From positions 83,184 through 147,183 of the forward strand of contig NZ_PVWN01000005.1 in NCBI RefSeq assembly GCF_003003885.1: 64,000 bases of DNA, read 5' to 3'. This DNA comes from Chlorogloea sp. CCALA 695 (GTDB lineage Bacteria > Cyanobacteriota > Cyanobacteriia > Cyanobacteriales > Chroococcidiopsidaceae). Shown one piece after another: positions 53,409 through 63,149 of the stretch. The stretch's first letter is position 1; each line of letters starts with the position of its first letter. The position numbers and the translations under genes are program-made. The notes beneath the pieces were generated by a model, which saw only the letters and a program-made list of their open reading frames with translations, was not told the DNA's origin and ran no database searches.

Positions 53409-54035
53409 CTACTCAAGTCCAACCAATATCACCTCATTATTCTCGTCTGCTGAAAGATATAAATCTTTCAAATCCTCTAAGTGATTGAGACACCACCCTT
53501 CCCGACCTTCCTCTGTTGAAAACAGTGTTTTAGGATCGATGTGTCGAAAAATGCTGGCTCCTTGACTAACTAGTTCGCGCGATATAAGTCCTAATGATTC
53601 ATCTACTGATAGCAAATTTGGGGCAAAAGTGCGATCGCCTAATAGGAGCTTTTGAACAATCTCATCAGCATTGGCAACCTGTCTTCTCGATAGCTCCAGT
53701 GTTAAACGTTTTTCAATCTCCTCAGATGATTTTTCTAGCATTGCTGTCCGGTCTTCAATTCCTGGAAAGGCTTGACGAGTAAGCGTCAACTGAGAGCGAA
53801 GTTCAGCTATTGCCCGCTCTGCTTCTAACTTTGACTCAAATACCTCTTGATGTATTTCGATAACATTTTCAATTATTTCATCAATTTCTTCAGGCTCAAT
53901 TTCAAAAAAGCGGAAAATGCCGCAACCGTAGGGAAAAAGAGAAGCGACAAGAATGCTGAGTGCTTTTTCACTTTGAAGGCGTAGATATAGACTACTGTTG
54001 GGCGGAATTGCGCTGTAAAGTATGGAACAACCCAT
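53409..54035 (-). CDS. hypothetical protein with central coiled coil
   Basis: 208 residues from ATG 54035 (MGCSILYSAIPPNSSLYLRL); GAGGTGA lies ~7 bases upstream as ribosome binding site, favouring this over the GTG four codons earlier. An N-terminal ~60-residue segment (LSILVASLFPYGCGIFRFFE) is followed by acidic helices and a long coiled coil (ESKLEAERAIAELRSQLTLT). The C-terminal part is EGREGWCLNHLEDLKDLYLS then ADENNEVILVGLE. I recognise no family. Convergent with the SbcD-like gene, 20 bases apart. Confidence 0.6.
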   Translation of the reverse strand: MGCSILYSAIPPNSSLYLRLQSEKALSILVASLFPYGCGIFRFFEIEPEEIDEIIENVIEIHQEVFESKLEAERAIAELRSQLTLTRQAFPGIEDRTAMLEKSSEEIEKRLTLELSRRQVANADEIVQKLLLGDRTFAPNLLSVDESLGLISRELVSQGASIFRHIDPKTLFSTEEGREGWCLNHLEDLKDLYLSADENNEVILVGLE

Positions 54036-54150
54036 AAATAAGCTCACCTCGTTTTAATGCTTTTAAGATTTCACTAATTGTATAATCCGCCCGTCACCTT
54101 ACGCTTTAAACTGGAGTTTACGATTGGTATTGTCTTTAATTGAGTTAGCT

Positions 54151-54876
54151 GTGCGGAAAATTGTTATTGCCGGAAATTGGAAAATGTTTAAAACTCAGGC
54201 AGAGTCCCTAGAGTTTTTAAAAGGATTTATGCCGAGTTTGGAGCATACCCCAGAAGATCGGGAAGTTGTATTATGCGTTCCTTATACCGATTTAAATCAG
54301 CTATCAAAAAATCTGCATGGTAGCCGTATTCAGCTAGGCGCTCAAAATATCCACTGGGAAAATAGCGGCGCTTACACTGGGGAAATTTCTGGAGAAATGC
54401 TGGCAGAAATTGGCACTCGTTATGTTATTGTCGGTCACAGCGAACGACGACAGTATTTTGGCGAAACTGACGAAACTGTTAAGAAACGGCTGTTGGCGGC
54501 TCAAAAGTCTGACCTTACGCCGATTTTGTGCGTAGGAGAAACTAAGCAGCAAAGAGACGCTGGAGAAATTGAAAGCACTGTTACAAGGCAGCTAAAACTA
54601 GGTTTAGTCGGTGTAGACCAAGATAATTTAGTTATTGCTTACGAACCAATATGGGCAATTGGGACGGGGGATACTTGCGAAGCAACCGAAGCTAATAGAG
54701 TAATTGGTTTAATTCGCGCTCAATTAAGCAATCCTAACGTTTCTATTCAGTATGGCGGCTCGGTAAAGCCTAGTAATATTGATGAAATTATGGCGCAACC
54801 AGAAATTGATGGGGCTTTAGTTGGTGGTGCGAGTTTAGAACCAGATAGTTTTGCTCAGTTGGTTAATTACAAATAG
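54151..54876 (+). CDS. tpiA: triose-phosphate isomerase
   Basis: A ~241-residue glycolytic/Calvin-cycle enzyme. [20 protein letters not shown], catalytic His in [15 protein letters not shown], catalytic Glu in [18 protein letters not shown], phosphate loop [11 protein letters not shown] and [22 protein letters not shown] 54151 gives the usual N-terminus; the in-frame TTG at 54124 would add nine residues. folP follows 13 bases after the stop. Confidence 0.95.
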   Translation: MRKIVIAGNWKMFKTQAESLEFLKGFMPSLEHTPEDREVVLCVPYTDLNQLSKNLHGSRIQLGAQNIHWENSGAYTGEISGEMLAEIGTRYVIVGHSERRQYFGETDETVKKRLLAAQKSDLTPILCVGETKQQRDAGEIESTVTRQLKLGLVGVDQDNLVIAYEPIWAIGTGDTCEATEANRVIGLIRAQLSNPNVSIQYGGSVKPSNIDEIMAQPEIDGALVGGASLEPDSFAQLVNYK

Positions 54877-54889
54877 CTGCTGCAAAAAA

Positions 54890-55738
54890 ATGATTGTTCC
54901 AGCTTGGGAAATTTGCGACTTCTCTTTTGAGTGGGGAAAACGTACCTATCTGATGGGAGTGGTTAATGTCACGCCAGACAGCTTTAGCGATGGTGGCGAG
55001 TTTTCTAAACCTTTAGAGGCTTTAGCGCAGGCTCAGAAGCTTGTAGCCGCCGGAGCAGACATTATTGATATCGGCGGACAATCGACGCGACCGGGATCTG
55101 TACAAATCTCTGTAGAGGAAGAATTAGAGCGGGTGCTGTCAGTAATTGAGGTACTGCGAAAAGAAATAGCCGTCCCCATTTCTGTAGATACAACCCGCGC
55201 CAGTGTAGCTTTTTCTGCGGTGACGGCGGGAGCAGATTTAGTTAATGATATATCTGGCGGTACTTTTGACCCCGATATGTTGGCTACCGTTGCTCAATTA
55301 AATGTACCTGTTATTTTAATGCACTTGCGCGGTACGCCGCAAACTATGCAACAAATGACTGATTATCAAAATCTGTTAGCCGAAATTTACCAGTTTTTAG
55401 AGCGTCAAATTGAAAGTGCGGCTTTCTGTGGCATTAATCCTTCTAAAATAATTATCGATCCAGGCATTGGGTTTGCTAAAAATCAATCACAAAATCTAGA
55501 AATCCTGAGAAATGTAGGTTTTTTTAAATCTCTCAATTGTCCGATTTTGGTGGGAGCATCTCGTAAAAGCTTTATTGGACGCATCCTCAATCAACCAGAC
55601 CCCAAAGAGCGCGTATGGGGAACCGCCGCCGCGTGTTGTGCGGCGATTTCGACGGGGGCGGATATCTTACGAGTTCACGATGTAGCCCAAATGCGCGATG
55701 TCTGCCGCGTTGCCGATGCTATATTTAGGCAAATGTAG
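54890..55738 (+). CDS. folP: dihydropteroate synthase
   Basis: A 282-residue DHPS of folate synthesis. YLMGVVNVTPDSFSDGGEF, DIIDIGGQSTRPGSVQISVE, VPISVDTTRASVAFSAVTAG, VILMHLRGTPQTMQQMTDYQ, IIDPGIGFAKNQSQNLEILR and LVGASRKSFIGRILNQPDPK. ATG 54890 is chosen over an earlier in-frame start that overlaps tpiA. Same strand and close spacing suggest co-transcription with tpiA. Confidence 0.95.
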   Translation: MIVPAWEICDFSFEWGKRTYLMGVVNVTPDSFSDGGEFSKPLEALAQAQKLVAAGADIIDIGGQSTRPGSVQISVEEELERVLSVIEVLRKEIAVPISVDTTRASVAFSAVTAGADLVNDISGGTFDPDMLATVAQLNVPVILMHLRGTPQTMQQMTDYQNLLAEIYQFLERQIESAAFCGINPSKIIIDPGIGFAKNQSQNLEILRNVGFFKSLNCPILVGASRKSFIGRILNQPDPKERVWGTAAACCAAISTGADILRVHDVAQMRDVCRVADAIFRQM

Positions 55739-55759
55739 AGACGTTGCGCTGCAACGTCT
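55739..55759. terminator. short hairpin between convergent folP and rpiA
   Basis: AGACGTTGC, GCT, GCAACGTCT: a 9-bp stem starting at the base after the folP stop, followed by TCAT. Similar ACGTTGC palindromes are frequent after cyanobacterial genes. Confidence 0.5.
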
Positions 55760-55796
55760 TCATACCAAAATTTATATATTTAATCAGCAACACCAT

Positions 55797-56498
55797 TTAA
55801 AGTTCTCTAACCTTTGGTTGTCCGTCAACAATTTCGCCAATTAAAACTAGGTCAGTAACGCCGACAAATATACCGTTTTCTAGCACTCCAGGGATATTAT
55901 TTAAAATTTTTTCTAAGTCGGCGGGGTCGTCTATAGAATCAAACTTGACATCAATTACCATATTGCCTTGATCGGTGATTACTGGGCCAGCTTTTCTAAT
56001 TCCCATCCGCAACTCTGGCTTCCCGCCGAGTTTTTCAATCGCTCTCATTACTGGAGAAAGCGCCATGGGGATAACTTCTACAGGTACAGGAAAGCTAGAA
56101 CCTAAACGGTCTACTATTTTTGAGCTATCGACTACGACAATAAACTGCTCGGCTAAATAGTCTACAACTTTCTCGCGGGTGTGGGCTGCACCACCACCTT
56201 TGATTAAATTTTTGTGCGGATCTACTTCATCGGCTCCATCAATTGCTATATCAATATGGTCTACCGCGTCTAGAGTAGTTAAAGGGATACCATACTGTTT
56301 TGCCAAAACCTCTGATTGAAAAGAGGTAGGAATCCCGACAATGTTTGTTAGTTCGCCAGACTTGAGAAAGTCGCCGAGAAATTGAATTGTATAAGCTGTA
56401 GTTGAACCCGTACCCAATCCGACTATAGAATTTGACTTGACGCGCTGCGCTGCGGCTTTACCGACTTGTTCCTTCATCAACTTAGCTAATTCCGTCAT
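55797..56498 (-). CDS. rpiA: ribose-5-phosphate isomerase A
   Basis: A 233-residue enzyme of the pentose phosphate and Calvin cycles. [79 protein letters not shown] and the C-terminal [19 protein letters not shown]. Length is typical. Monocistronic as far as seen. Confidence 0.95.
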   Translation of the reverse strand: MTELAKLMKEQVGKAAAQRVKSNSIVGLGTGSTTAYTIQFLGDFLKSGELTNIVGIPTSFQSEVLAKQYGIPLTTLDAVDHIDIAIDGADEVDPHKNLIKGGGAAHTREKVVDYLAEQFIVVVDSSKIVDRLGSSFPVPVEVIPMALSPVMRAIEKLGGKPELRMGIRKAGPVITDQGNMVIDVKFDSIDDPADLEKILNNIPGVLENGIFVGVTDLVLIGEIVDGQPKVREL

Positions 56499-56588
56499 AC
56501 CATACCCTTATTAAACGCAGTGTCTAGTATATATTTGCATTGGTCGGTATAGATTAAAGAAAGCGTTGTCAGCTACGAAAGTTAGTAC

Positions 56589-57305
56589 ATGAATTTACCT
56601 GTTTGGTTAACACCCAGTCATTTTATTATTTTGGGTCTTTTGCTGGGATTTGCGATCGCACATAGCGGGTTAGCAGCTTGGCGCACTTCTGCGGAAAAGC
56701 TGATTGGCGCTCGTTTGTACCGCGTTATTTTTGCTTTAGTTAGCTTACCAATAGCTGTCGTATTAGTTATCTATTTTTTTAATCACCGCTACGATGGCGC
56801 TCAACTCTGGCAAGTCCAAGGAGTTCCGGGTGTGGGAAACTTTGTTTGGATAGTGTCGGCAATTTCTTTTTTGTTTCTTTATCCAGCAACCTTTAATTTG
56901 CTAGAAATTGCCGCGATTCAAAAGCCACAAGTTCATTTATTTGAGACGGGGATTATTCGGATTACTCGCCATCCGCAAATGGTGGGACAAGTTTTGTGGT
57001 GTATAGCCCATACTCTATGGATTGGGACGAGTTTTACTTTATTTACTTCTATTGGGTTAGTATTGCATCATCTATTTGGAGTTTGGCATGGCGATCGCCG
57101 TTTACAATCCCGTTACGGTGAAGCTTTTGAAGTTGTTAAGTCTCGCACTTCCATTGTGCCTTTTTTAGCGATGGTGCGCGGACAGCAGACTTTTAAGATT
57201 TCTGAATTTCTCCGCCCATCTTATCTAGGGGTAGCTATTTTTATCATTGCCTTATGGTACTCTCACCCGCTTTTAATTAGCTCAACAGGGCGCGTTAATT
57301 GGTAG
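56589..57305 (+). CDS. NnrU-family membrane protein, candidate 15-cis-zeta-carotene isomerase
   Basis: A 238-residue protein with ~6 hydrophobic helices. FAIAHSGLAAWRTSAEKLIG, LYRVIFALVSLPIAVVLVIY, GIIRITRHPQMVGQVLWCIA, VLHHLFGVWHGDRRLQSRYG and EAFEVVKSRTSIVPFLAMVR. The conserved His residues (IAHSG, RHPQ, HHLFGVWHGD) match the haem-liganding pattern of plant Z-ISO, a member of this family. Carotenoid isomerase function is therefore plausible but inferred. The 245 bases after it contain no gene. Confidence 0.75.
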   Translation: MNLPVWLTPSHFIILGLLLGFAIAHSGLAAWRTSAEKLIGARLYRVIFALVSLPIAVVLVIYFFNHRYDGAQLWQVQGVPGVGNFVWIVSAISFLFLYPATFNLLEIAAIQKPQVHLFETGIIRITRHPQMVGQVLWCIAHTLWIGTSFTLFTSIGLVLHHLFGVWHGDRRLQSRYGEAFEVVKSRTSIVPFLAMVRGQQTFKISEFLRPSYLGVAIFIIALWYSHPLLISSTGRVNW

Positions 57306-57550
57306 AGAAGGCGCTACTGTGCAATGTCTGAGTTAAATATTATGCCAATAAAATCTATGTTGGTACGAACATAGATAATTTCTATAGTTTAATGTTCGTT
57401 TTTGATACTGACATTGATCCTAAATAGATGTAGCATGATCCACAATAAGTTATCAGGCAGAAGCAGCTAAGGGTAATGCTGCTCTTGTCAACTAAAAACT
57501 GATAGCTTTGGTTGCCTAAAAAATATCTATAAATTTAAGGTTTAAAGCTT

Positions 57551-57934
57551 ATGGTGTTGTCAGTTAGCGATCGCACGTTTGAGCAAGAAGTATTAGCATC
57601 ACCCATTCCGGTTTTAGTCAGTTTTGGCGCTCCTTGGTGTGGTTTATGCCACCTGATTCAGCCGCTACTACTGCAATTTTATAGCCATTGTCATAGTCAG
57701 ATTAAATTAGTAAAAGTCAATGCTGACGAGAATTTTAAGCTCTCTAACACTTATCGATTGACTAACTTGCCCACCCTACTTTTAATTGAAAATGGTCAGG
57801 TACGCGATCGCCTTGAGGATTTTCATAGTCCTAGGGAGTTGCAGGTAATTTTAGAAGAAATTAGAACTAGCTACCTAGATTCAGCCAATAATGTTGAAAA
57901 AATCGACTATTGGCAACATCAACGTTCGGCTTAG
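57551..57934 (+). CDS. thioredoxin-like protein with CGLC active site
   Basis: A 127-residue thioredoxin fold. VLVSFGAPWCGLCHLIQPLL places the redox pair in CGLC instead of the classical CGPC. KLVKVNADENFKLSNTYRLT and the cis-Pro loop NLPTLLLIENGQVRDRLEDF follow. The ~20-residue C-terminal tail (DSANNVEKIDYWQHQRSA) is extra. The Pro-to-Leu change usually alters redox potential, so it is likely a specialised thioredoxin. Ended by a strong hairpin. Confidence 0.88.
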   Translation: MVLSVSDRTFEQEVLASPIPVLVSFGAPWCGLCHLIQPLLLQFYSHCHSQIKLVKVNADENFKLSNTYRLTNLPTLLLIENGQVRDRLEDFHSPRELQVILEEIRTSYLDSANNVEKIDYWQHQRSA

Positions 57935-57982
57935 ATGGTTGAAAATAAGTCAAGCTTTCTTGTAGATTTAGGATTTTTTACT

Positions 57983-58020
57983 AAATGTCCCGCTCCGATT
58001 CTTTCGGGCGGGACATTTTA
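57983..58020 (+). terminator. rho-independent terminator after the thioredoxin-like gene
   Basis: AAATGTCCCGC / GCGGGACATTT, an 11-bp stem with loop TCCGATTCTTTCGG (which can itself pair), then TTA. It lies ~50 bases past the stop. Confidence 0.8.
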
Positions 58021-58095
58021 TAGCAAAACCTGTATGTTACAACTATTAACAGTTTGCTCAATACTAATACAAAACTCTCAAAGTAGTTGTCAGTG

Positions 58096-60150
58096 ATGGA
58101 AACAATCTATCAATATGTCTGGCTAATTCCAGTATTACCTCTATTAGGGGCAATGCTAGTCGGTCTAGGGTTAATCTCAGTAAGCGAAGTAACAAACCGT
58201 TTGCGGCAGCTAAACGCTGTATTCATTGTGTCGCTGCTTAGTGGTGCGATGGCGCTCTCTATTGCCTTGTTATGGAGTCAAATTAAAGGACACCCAACTT
58301 ATACCTATACGTTGGAGTGGGCAGCAGCAGGAACCTTTCACCTCAACATGGGCTACACTATCGACCATCTAACAGCTCTGATGTTAGTAATCGTAACTAC
58401 AGTAGCTTTATTAGTCATGGTTTATACCGATGGCTACATGGCTCACGATCCTGGCTATGTGAGATTTTATGCGTATTTGAGCTTATTTAGCTCCTCAATG
58501 TTGGGTTTAGTCGTTAGTCCCAACTTAGTGCAAGTTTACATTTTCTGGGAATTGGTGGGGATGTGTTCGTACCTATTAGTAGGTTTTTGGTATGATCGCA
58601 AACCCGCCGCCGATGCAGCCCAAAAAGCTTTTGTAGTCAACCGTGTAGGTGACTTTGGCTTATTGTTGGGCATTTTGGGCCTATATTGGGCAACCGGAAG
58701 CTTTGAATTTGAAATTATGGGCGATCGCCTCCATTCTTTAGTAGAATCCGGTTCAATTAGCAATTTTCTAGCGATCGTGCTGGCGATATTGGTATTTTTA
58801 GGCCCGGCGGCGAAATCGGCACAATTTCCTTTGCACGTTTGGCTACCCGACGCGATGGAAGGTCCAACACCGATTTCAGCCCTAATTCACGCGGCGACAA
58901 TGGTAGCGGCGGGAGTGTTTTTAATTGCCCGGATGTACCCGGTATTTGAAGGCGTACCCGCAGCAATGAATGTAATTGCTTATACGGGAGCATTTACAGC
59001 ATTTTTGGGGGCAACGATCGCTATTACCCAAAATGACATCAAAAAGGGCCTAGCTTATTCCACGATTTCCCAGCTTGGCTATATGGTAATGGCAATGGGC
59101 ATCGGTGCTTACAGTGCGGGGTTATTTCACTTGATGACTCACGCCTACTTTAAAGCAATGCTGTTTTTGGGTTCTGGTTCGGTAATTCATGGGATGGAAT
59201 CGGTAGTAGGTCACGATCCGGCGCTGGCGCAAGATATGCGGACAATGGGCGGATTACGTAAATATATGCCTTTTACCGCGATTACTTTTTTGATTGGTTG
59301 CTTGGCAATTTCGGGTGTACCGCCTTTTGCTGGTTTCTGGTCAAAAGACGAGATTTTAGGACAAGCTTTTGCAGCGAATCCTTTGCTATGGGCTATAGGC
59401 TGGCTGACGGCAGGAATTACGGCATTTTATATGTTTCGTATGTACTTCAGCACCTTTGAAGGCTCTTTTCGCGGTAACGATGAGCAAATTAAACACAAAC
59501 TTCAAGCGGGAGTTAATACCCTTACTCCTAATTTTGGACCGGGGGCGATGGATACTAGAGAACTTGCCGCCGTTAGTCACGATACCCACCACAGTAGCAG
59601 CCCCCACGAATCGCCGTGGACGATGACTTTACCATTAGTTGTTTTGGCGATTCCTTCGATGTTGATTGGCTTAGTAGGCACGCCTTATGCTAATTATTTT
59701 GAGGAGTTTATTCATCCTCCGAGTGAAAGCGCGGTTTCTATTGCCCAAAAAGCAGCAGAATTTAACCAATCTGAGTTTTTTGTGATGGCGGGGAGTTCAG
59801 TAGGTATATCTTTAATAGGGATTACCTTGGCTTCTTTAATGTACTTGTGGGGCAAAATTGACCCCAGTGCGATCGCCCAAAAATTCCCATCCCTTTACGC
59901 CTTATCTTTAAACAAGTGGTACTTTGATCAGATTTATGATCGCGTATTTGTCCAAGGATTGCGCCGATTAGCACGTCAAGTTATGGAAGTTGATTTTCGC
60001 GTAGTTGATGGCGCAGTCAACCTCACAGGCTTCTTTACGCTAGTTAGTGGCGAAGGGCTGAAATATTTAGAAAGCGGTCGCGCCCAATTCTACGCCTTGA
60101 TTATATTTGCCGCCGTACTCGGTCTTGTAGTTGTTTTTGGAGTGACTTAG
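58096..60150 (+). CDS. ndhF: NAD(P)H-quinone oxidoreductase subunit 5 (NdhF1-type)
   Basis: A ~684-residue proton-pumping subunit of the thylakoid NDH-1 complex. METIYQYVWLIPVLPLLGAM at the start; YTIDHLTALMLVIVTTVALL; YLLVGFWYDRKPAADAAQKA; FPLHVWLPDAMEGPTPISAL; ALIHAATMVAAGVFLIARMY; YSTISQLGYMVMAMGIGAYS; long C-terminal extension with LYALSLNKWYFDQIYDRVF. The length and C-terminal arm fit F1 (NDH-1L) rather than the shorter F3/F4 of CO2-uptake complexes. ATG 58096 is chosen over the in-frame TTG/GTG just upstream. ndhD follows 60 bases later. Confidence 0.93.
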   Translation: METIYQYVWLIPVLPLLGAMLVGLGLISVSEVTNRLRQLNAVFIVSLLSGAMALSIALLWSQIKGHPTYTYTLEWAAAGTFHLNMGYTIDHLTALMLVIVTTVALLVMVYTDGYMAHDPGYVRFYAYLSLFSSSMLGLVVSPNLVQVYIFWELVGMCSYLLVGFWYDRKPAADAAQKAFVVNRVGDFGLLLGILGLYWATGSFEFEIMGDRLHSLVESGSISNFLAIVLAILVFLGPAAKSAQFPLHVWLPDAMEGPTPISALIHAATMVAAGVFLIARMYPVFEGVPAAMNVIAYTGAFTAFLGATIAITQNDIKKGLAYSTISQLGYMVMAMGIGAYSAGLFHLMTHAYFKAMLFLGSGSVIHGMESVVGHDPALAQDMRTMGGLRKYMPFTAITFLIGCLAISGVPPFAGFWSKDEILGQAFAANPLLWAIGWLTAGITAFYMFRMYFSTFEGSFRGNDEQIKHKLQAGVNTLTPNFGPGAMDTRELAAVSHDTHHSSSPHESPWTMTLPLVVLAIPSMLIGLVGTPYANYFEEFIHPPSESAVSIAQKAAEFNQSEFFVMAGSSVGISLIGITLASLMYLWGKIDPSAIAQKFPSLYALSLNKWYFDQIYDRVFVQGLRRLARQVMEVDFRVVDGAVNLTGFFTLVSGEGLKYLESGRAQFYALIIFAAVLGLVVVFGVT

Positions 60151-60210
60151 GAGGAGAGGAGTTAGGGAGTTGAAAAGCGCAGATATTTCTCTTCCTAGCT
60201 TCCAATTACC

Positions 60211-61785
60211 ATGAATTTATCAACTTTTCCTTGGCTTTCTACGATAATTCTCTTTCCTATAGCGGCATCGCTACTAATTCCGATCATTCCCGATCAGCAC
60301 GTCCAAAAGATACGTTGGTACGCCTTAATTATCGGATTGATTGACTTTACTTTGATTGTTTACGTTTTTGGTTCTCAATACGACTTTGCAAATCCCAATT
60401 TGCAATTAGTAGAAAGTTATCATTGGGTTCCCGCCTTAGACTTAAATTGGTCAGTAGCTGTTGATGGTATATCGATGCCTTTGGTCATTTTGACGGGTTT
60501 TATTACTACGTTGGCAGTTTTAGCCGCGTGGCCCGTCACCTTAAAGCCAAAGCTGTTTTACTTTTTGATTTTGGCAATGTATGGCGGACAAATTGCTGTA
60601 TTTGCTGTTCAAGATATGCTGCTATTTTTCCTGGTTTGGGAATTAGAACTTATCCCGGTTTACTTACTACTAGCAATTTGGGGCGGTAAAAAGCGCCAGT
60701 ATGCAGCTACAAAGTTTATTCTTTATACTGCGGGTGGTTCTTTGTTTATTTTAATCGCTGCTTTGACGATGGCGTTTTACGGCGATACAGTAACCTTTGA
60801 TATGCAGGCGTTGGGGCTTAAAGATTACGCGCTCAATTTTCAGCTATTTATCTATGCTGGTTTTTTGATTGCTTACGCTGTCAAGCTGCCGATTTTCCCT
60901 TTGCATACTTGGCTTCCCGATGCTCACGGAGAAGCTACAGCGCCCGTGCATATGCTACTAGCTGGTATTCTCTTGAAAATGGGCGGTTATGCCTTAATTC
61001 GGATGAATGCCCAAATGCTACCTGATGCCCACGCTTATTTTGCCCCGGTGCTGGTAATTTTGGGGGTAGTAAACATTATTTACGCTGCTTTGACATCTTT
61101 TGCCCAAAGGAATTTAAAGCGAAAAATTGCTTATTCCTCAATTTCTCATATGGGATTTGTGCTAATTGGAATTGCCTCTTTTACCGATTTGGGTTTAAGT
61201 GGGGCAGTTTTGCAAATGGTATCTCATGGTTTAATTGGGGCAAGTTTGTTTTTTCTCGTTGGTGCAACCTACGATCGCACTCATACATTGATGTTAGATG
61301 AAATGGGTGGAGTGGGGCAGAAGATGCAGAAAATCTTTGCGATGTTTACTACCTGTTCGATGGCATCTTTGGCTTTGCCAGGAATGAGCGGTTTTGTAGC
61401 TGAATTGATGATATTTGTAGGTTTTTCTAACAGCGATGCTTACGATCCAACTTTTAAGGCGATCGTGGTATTTTTGATGGCAGTGGGCGTAATTTTAACC
61501 CCGATTTATTTGCTGTCTATGCTGCGAGAAATCTTCTACGGACAAGAGAATCAAGAGCTAATTTCTCACGAAGAATTGATTGATGCAGAACCAAGAGAAG
61601 TGTTTATTGTTGCTTGTTTGCTCGTACCCATTATTGGGATTGGCTTGTATCCTAAGTTACTAACTCAAATATATGATGCGACAACAATTCAGCTAACTCA
61701 AAGGTTGCGCGATTCTGTCCCAACTTTGGCGCAAAAGTCTATACCTACTGTGTCTTATACTGCGCCAGAAATTGGGGTGAGGTAA
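60211..61785 (+). CDS. ndhD: NAD(P)H-quinone oxidoreductase subunit 4 (NdhD1-type)
   Basis: A 524-residue proton-pumping NDH-1 subunit. [100 protein letters not shown] and [18 protein letters not shown] are family hallmarks. Length and pairing with ndhF fit D1. It partners NdhF in respiration and cyclic electron flow and is closed by a good terminator. Confidence 0.94.
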   Translation: MNLSTFPWLSTIILFPIAASLLIPIIPDQHVQKIRWYALIIGLIDFTLIVYVFGSQYDFANPNLQLVESYHWVPALDLNWSVAVDGISMPLVILTGFITTLAVLAAWPVTLKPKLFYFLILAMYGGQIAVFAVQDMLLFFLVWELELIPVYLLLAIWGGKKRQYAATKFILYTAGGSLFILIAALTMAFYGDTVTFDMQALGLKDYALNFQLFIYAGFLIAYAVKLPIFPLHTWLPDAHGEATAPVHMLLAGILLKMGGYALIRMNAQMLPDAHAYFAPVLVILGVVNIIYAALTSFAQRNLKRKIAYSSISHMGFVLIGIASFTDLGLSGAVLQMVSHGLIGASLFFLVGATYDRTHTLMLDEMGGVGQKMQKIFAMFTTCSMASLALPGMSGFVAELMIFVGFSNSDAYDPTFKAIVVFLMAVGVILTPIYLLSMLREIFYGQENQELISHEELIDAEPREVFIVACLLVPIIGIGLYPKLLTQIYDATTIQLTQRLRDSVPTLAQKSIPTVSYTAPEIGVR

Positions 61786-61812
61786 AGAGCGAGATTAAAT
61801 ATGTTACTTTTG

Positions 61813-61837
61813 GGCAGGTAAAAAACCTGCCTTTTTT
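61813..61837 (+). terminator. rho-independent terminator after ndhD
   Basis: GGCAGGT / ACCTGCC with an A-loop, then TTTTTT, 27 bases after the ndhD stop. Confidence 0.9.
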
Positions 61838-61914
61838 AATCAAAGTTTCTACTGATTTACAATGGAGCAAATTAAATTCCTTCAGCTTAACAGCTTCAAA
61901 TTTCCCTAGGCGCA

Positions 61915-62388
61915 TTAAAACATTGCAAATAGTTCATCTTCCAAGTCGTAACCTAACATTAGCGCCATTGCTTTTAACCGCGATGTACTGTTAATACCGT
62001 ATTGAGGCAGCCAGTCGCCCAAAACAAAAAGTTTGTGCATTAAAAATATCTCTAAAGACTCTGGATTGTATTGGAGTCCTTCTTTAGCACTAAATTGATG
62101 GGGTACAAGCATCGCTGTGTAACGCGCAAGTTCTCCATCTTTCCAGTCAAGCAAAAATGGCAGCCAAGGATAACGGGAATCTAAGCGGATAAACCATAAT
62201 CGAATTTCAGGAATTTCTGGCAGTTCGCGCGGATCTTCAGGATCTTGGGGATAGTCTATAGTAAAGCTTAGTTGCTGCTCGTAAGCGGCAATAACTCCTG
62301 TAGTCAGCAAGTTATCAATTACTGTTTGTACGGGAGCAAGATCCAAACTGTTGATAATTTCCGCGTTGAGTGCGATCGCGATTGTCAT
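61915..62388 (-). CDS. CRR6-family NDH-1 assembly factor
   Basis: A 157-residue soluble protein. IRLWFIRLDSRYPWLPFLLD, WKDGELARYTAMLVPHQFSA, IFLMHKLFVLGDWLPQYGI and STSRLKAMALMLGYDLEDEL match the DUF1817/Crr6 family, which in cyanobacteria and chloroplasts helps mature NdhI in the NDH-1 arm. Placement beside ndhF-ndhD supports the call. Its ATG overlaps the stop of the upstream pentapeptide-repeat gene (ATGA), so it is translationally coupled and is last in a ccmP-led operon. Confidence 0.85.
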   Translation of the reverse strand: MTIAIALNAEIINSLDLAPVQTVIDNLLTTGVIAAYEQQLSFTIDYPQDPEDPRELPEIPEIRLWFIRLDSRYPWLPFLLDWKDGELARYTAMLVPHQFSAKEGLQYNPESLEIFLMHKLFVLGDWLPQYGINSTSRLKAMALMLGYDLEDELFAMF

Positions 62389-63146
62389 ATTGCCTCATTA
62401 ATTGTATTTTGAACAGCTCCTCGCAGATTTGCCCCGGTAAGGTTAGCGCCAGTAAGATCAGCACCTCGAAGATTAGCCCAGCGTAAATCAGCATTTATTA
62501 GTTTAGCTTGGCTCAAGTTTGCACTAAATAAATAAGCCTTATGTAAGTAAGCATTGTTTAAATTAGCTTGGCTAAGTTCGGCTTTGTACAACATTGCGCC
62601 AATTAAAGAAGCGCTGCCAAGGTTAGCATGACTCAAATCGGCATAATTAAGATGAGCTTCAGTTAAAATAGCCTCGCTTAAGTTAGCGCGAATTAGTTTT
62701 GCCTCACTTAAGTTAGCGCCAGTAAGATTTGCACCGCGCAAGTTAGCCCCGATTAAATTAGCATTTTCAAAATCTGCATTACTTAAATTCGCTCCTTGCA
62801 AATCAGCCCCAATTAAATTAGCTCCCCGTAAAACAGCCTCTTTGAGATTAGCGTCGCGCAAGTTGGCAATGCTCAAGTTTGCACCAATTAAATTAGCTTG
62901 CATTAAAAGAGCAGAGGAAAGATCCGCAAGCGTAAAACTAGCCTTTTCAAAATTAGCTGTAATCAAGATTGCATTGCTAAGATTGGTATTTGCTAAGTTA
63001 GTGTTATTTAGGTTTCTACCCCTTAAATTTATCCCCTTTAAGTCTGCGGCCCTCAAATCTGGCGATATTTCTGGATGATTTTCTCTCCACTTTGTCCATC
63101 TCACTGCTCCCGACTTTAATAAGGCGAGATGCTCTAAATTTGCCAT
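62385..63146 (-). CDS. pentapeptide-repeat protein
   Basis: A 253-residue protein made almost wholly of A(D/N)LxX pentapeptides from ~residue 33 to 245 (DLKGINLRGRNLNNTNLANT, GANLIGADLQGANLSNADF, LRGADLTGANLTGANLRGA), preceded by an ~30-residue cap with HPEISPDLRAADLKG. It should fold as a right-handed quadrilateral beta-helix. No signal peptide or extra domain. Function unknown; such proteins are abundant in cyanobacteria. It starts 3 bases after the ccmP stop and overlaps the crr6 start. Confidence 0.93.
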   Translation of the reverse strand: MANLEHLALLKSGAVRWTKWRENHPEISPDLRAADLKGINLRGRNLNNTNLANTNLSNAILITANFEKASFTLADLSSALLMQANLIGANLSIANLRDANLKEAVLRGANLIGADLQGANLSNADFENANLIGANLRGANLTGANLSEAKLIRANLSEAILTEAHLNYADLSHANLGSASLIGAMLYKAELSQANLNNAYLHKAYLFSANLSQAKLINADLRWANLRGADLTGANLTGANLRGAVQNTINEAI

Positions 63147-63149
63147 AAC

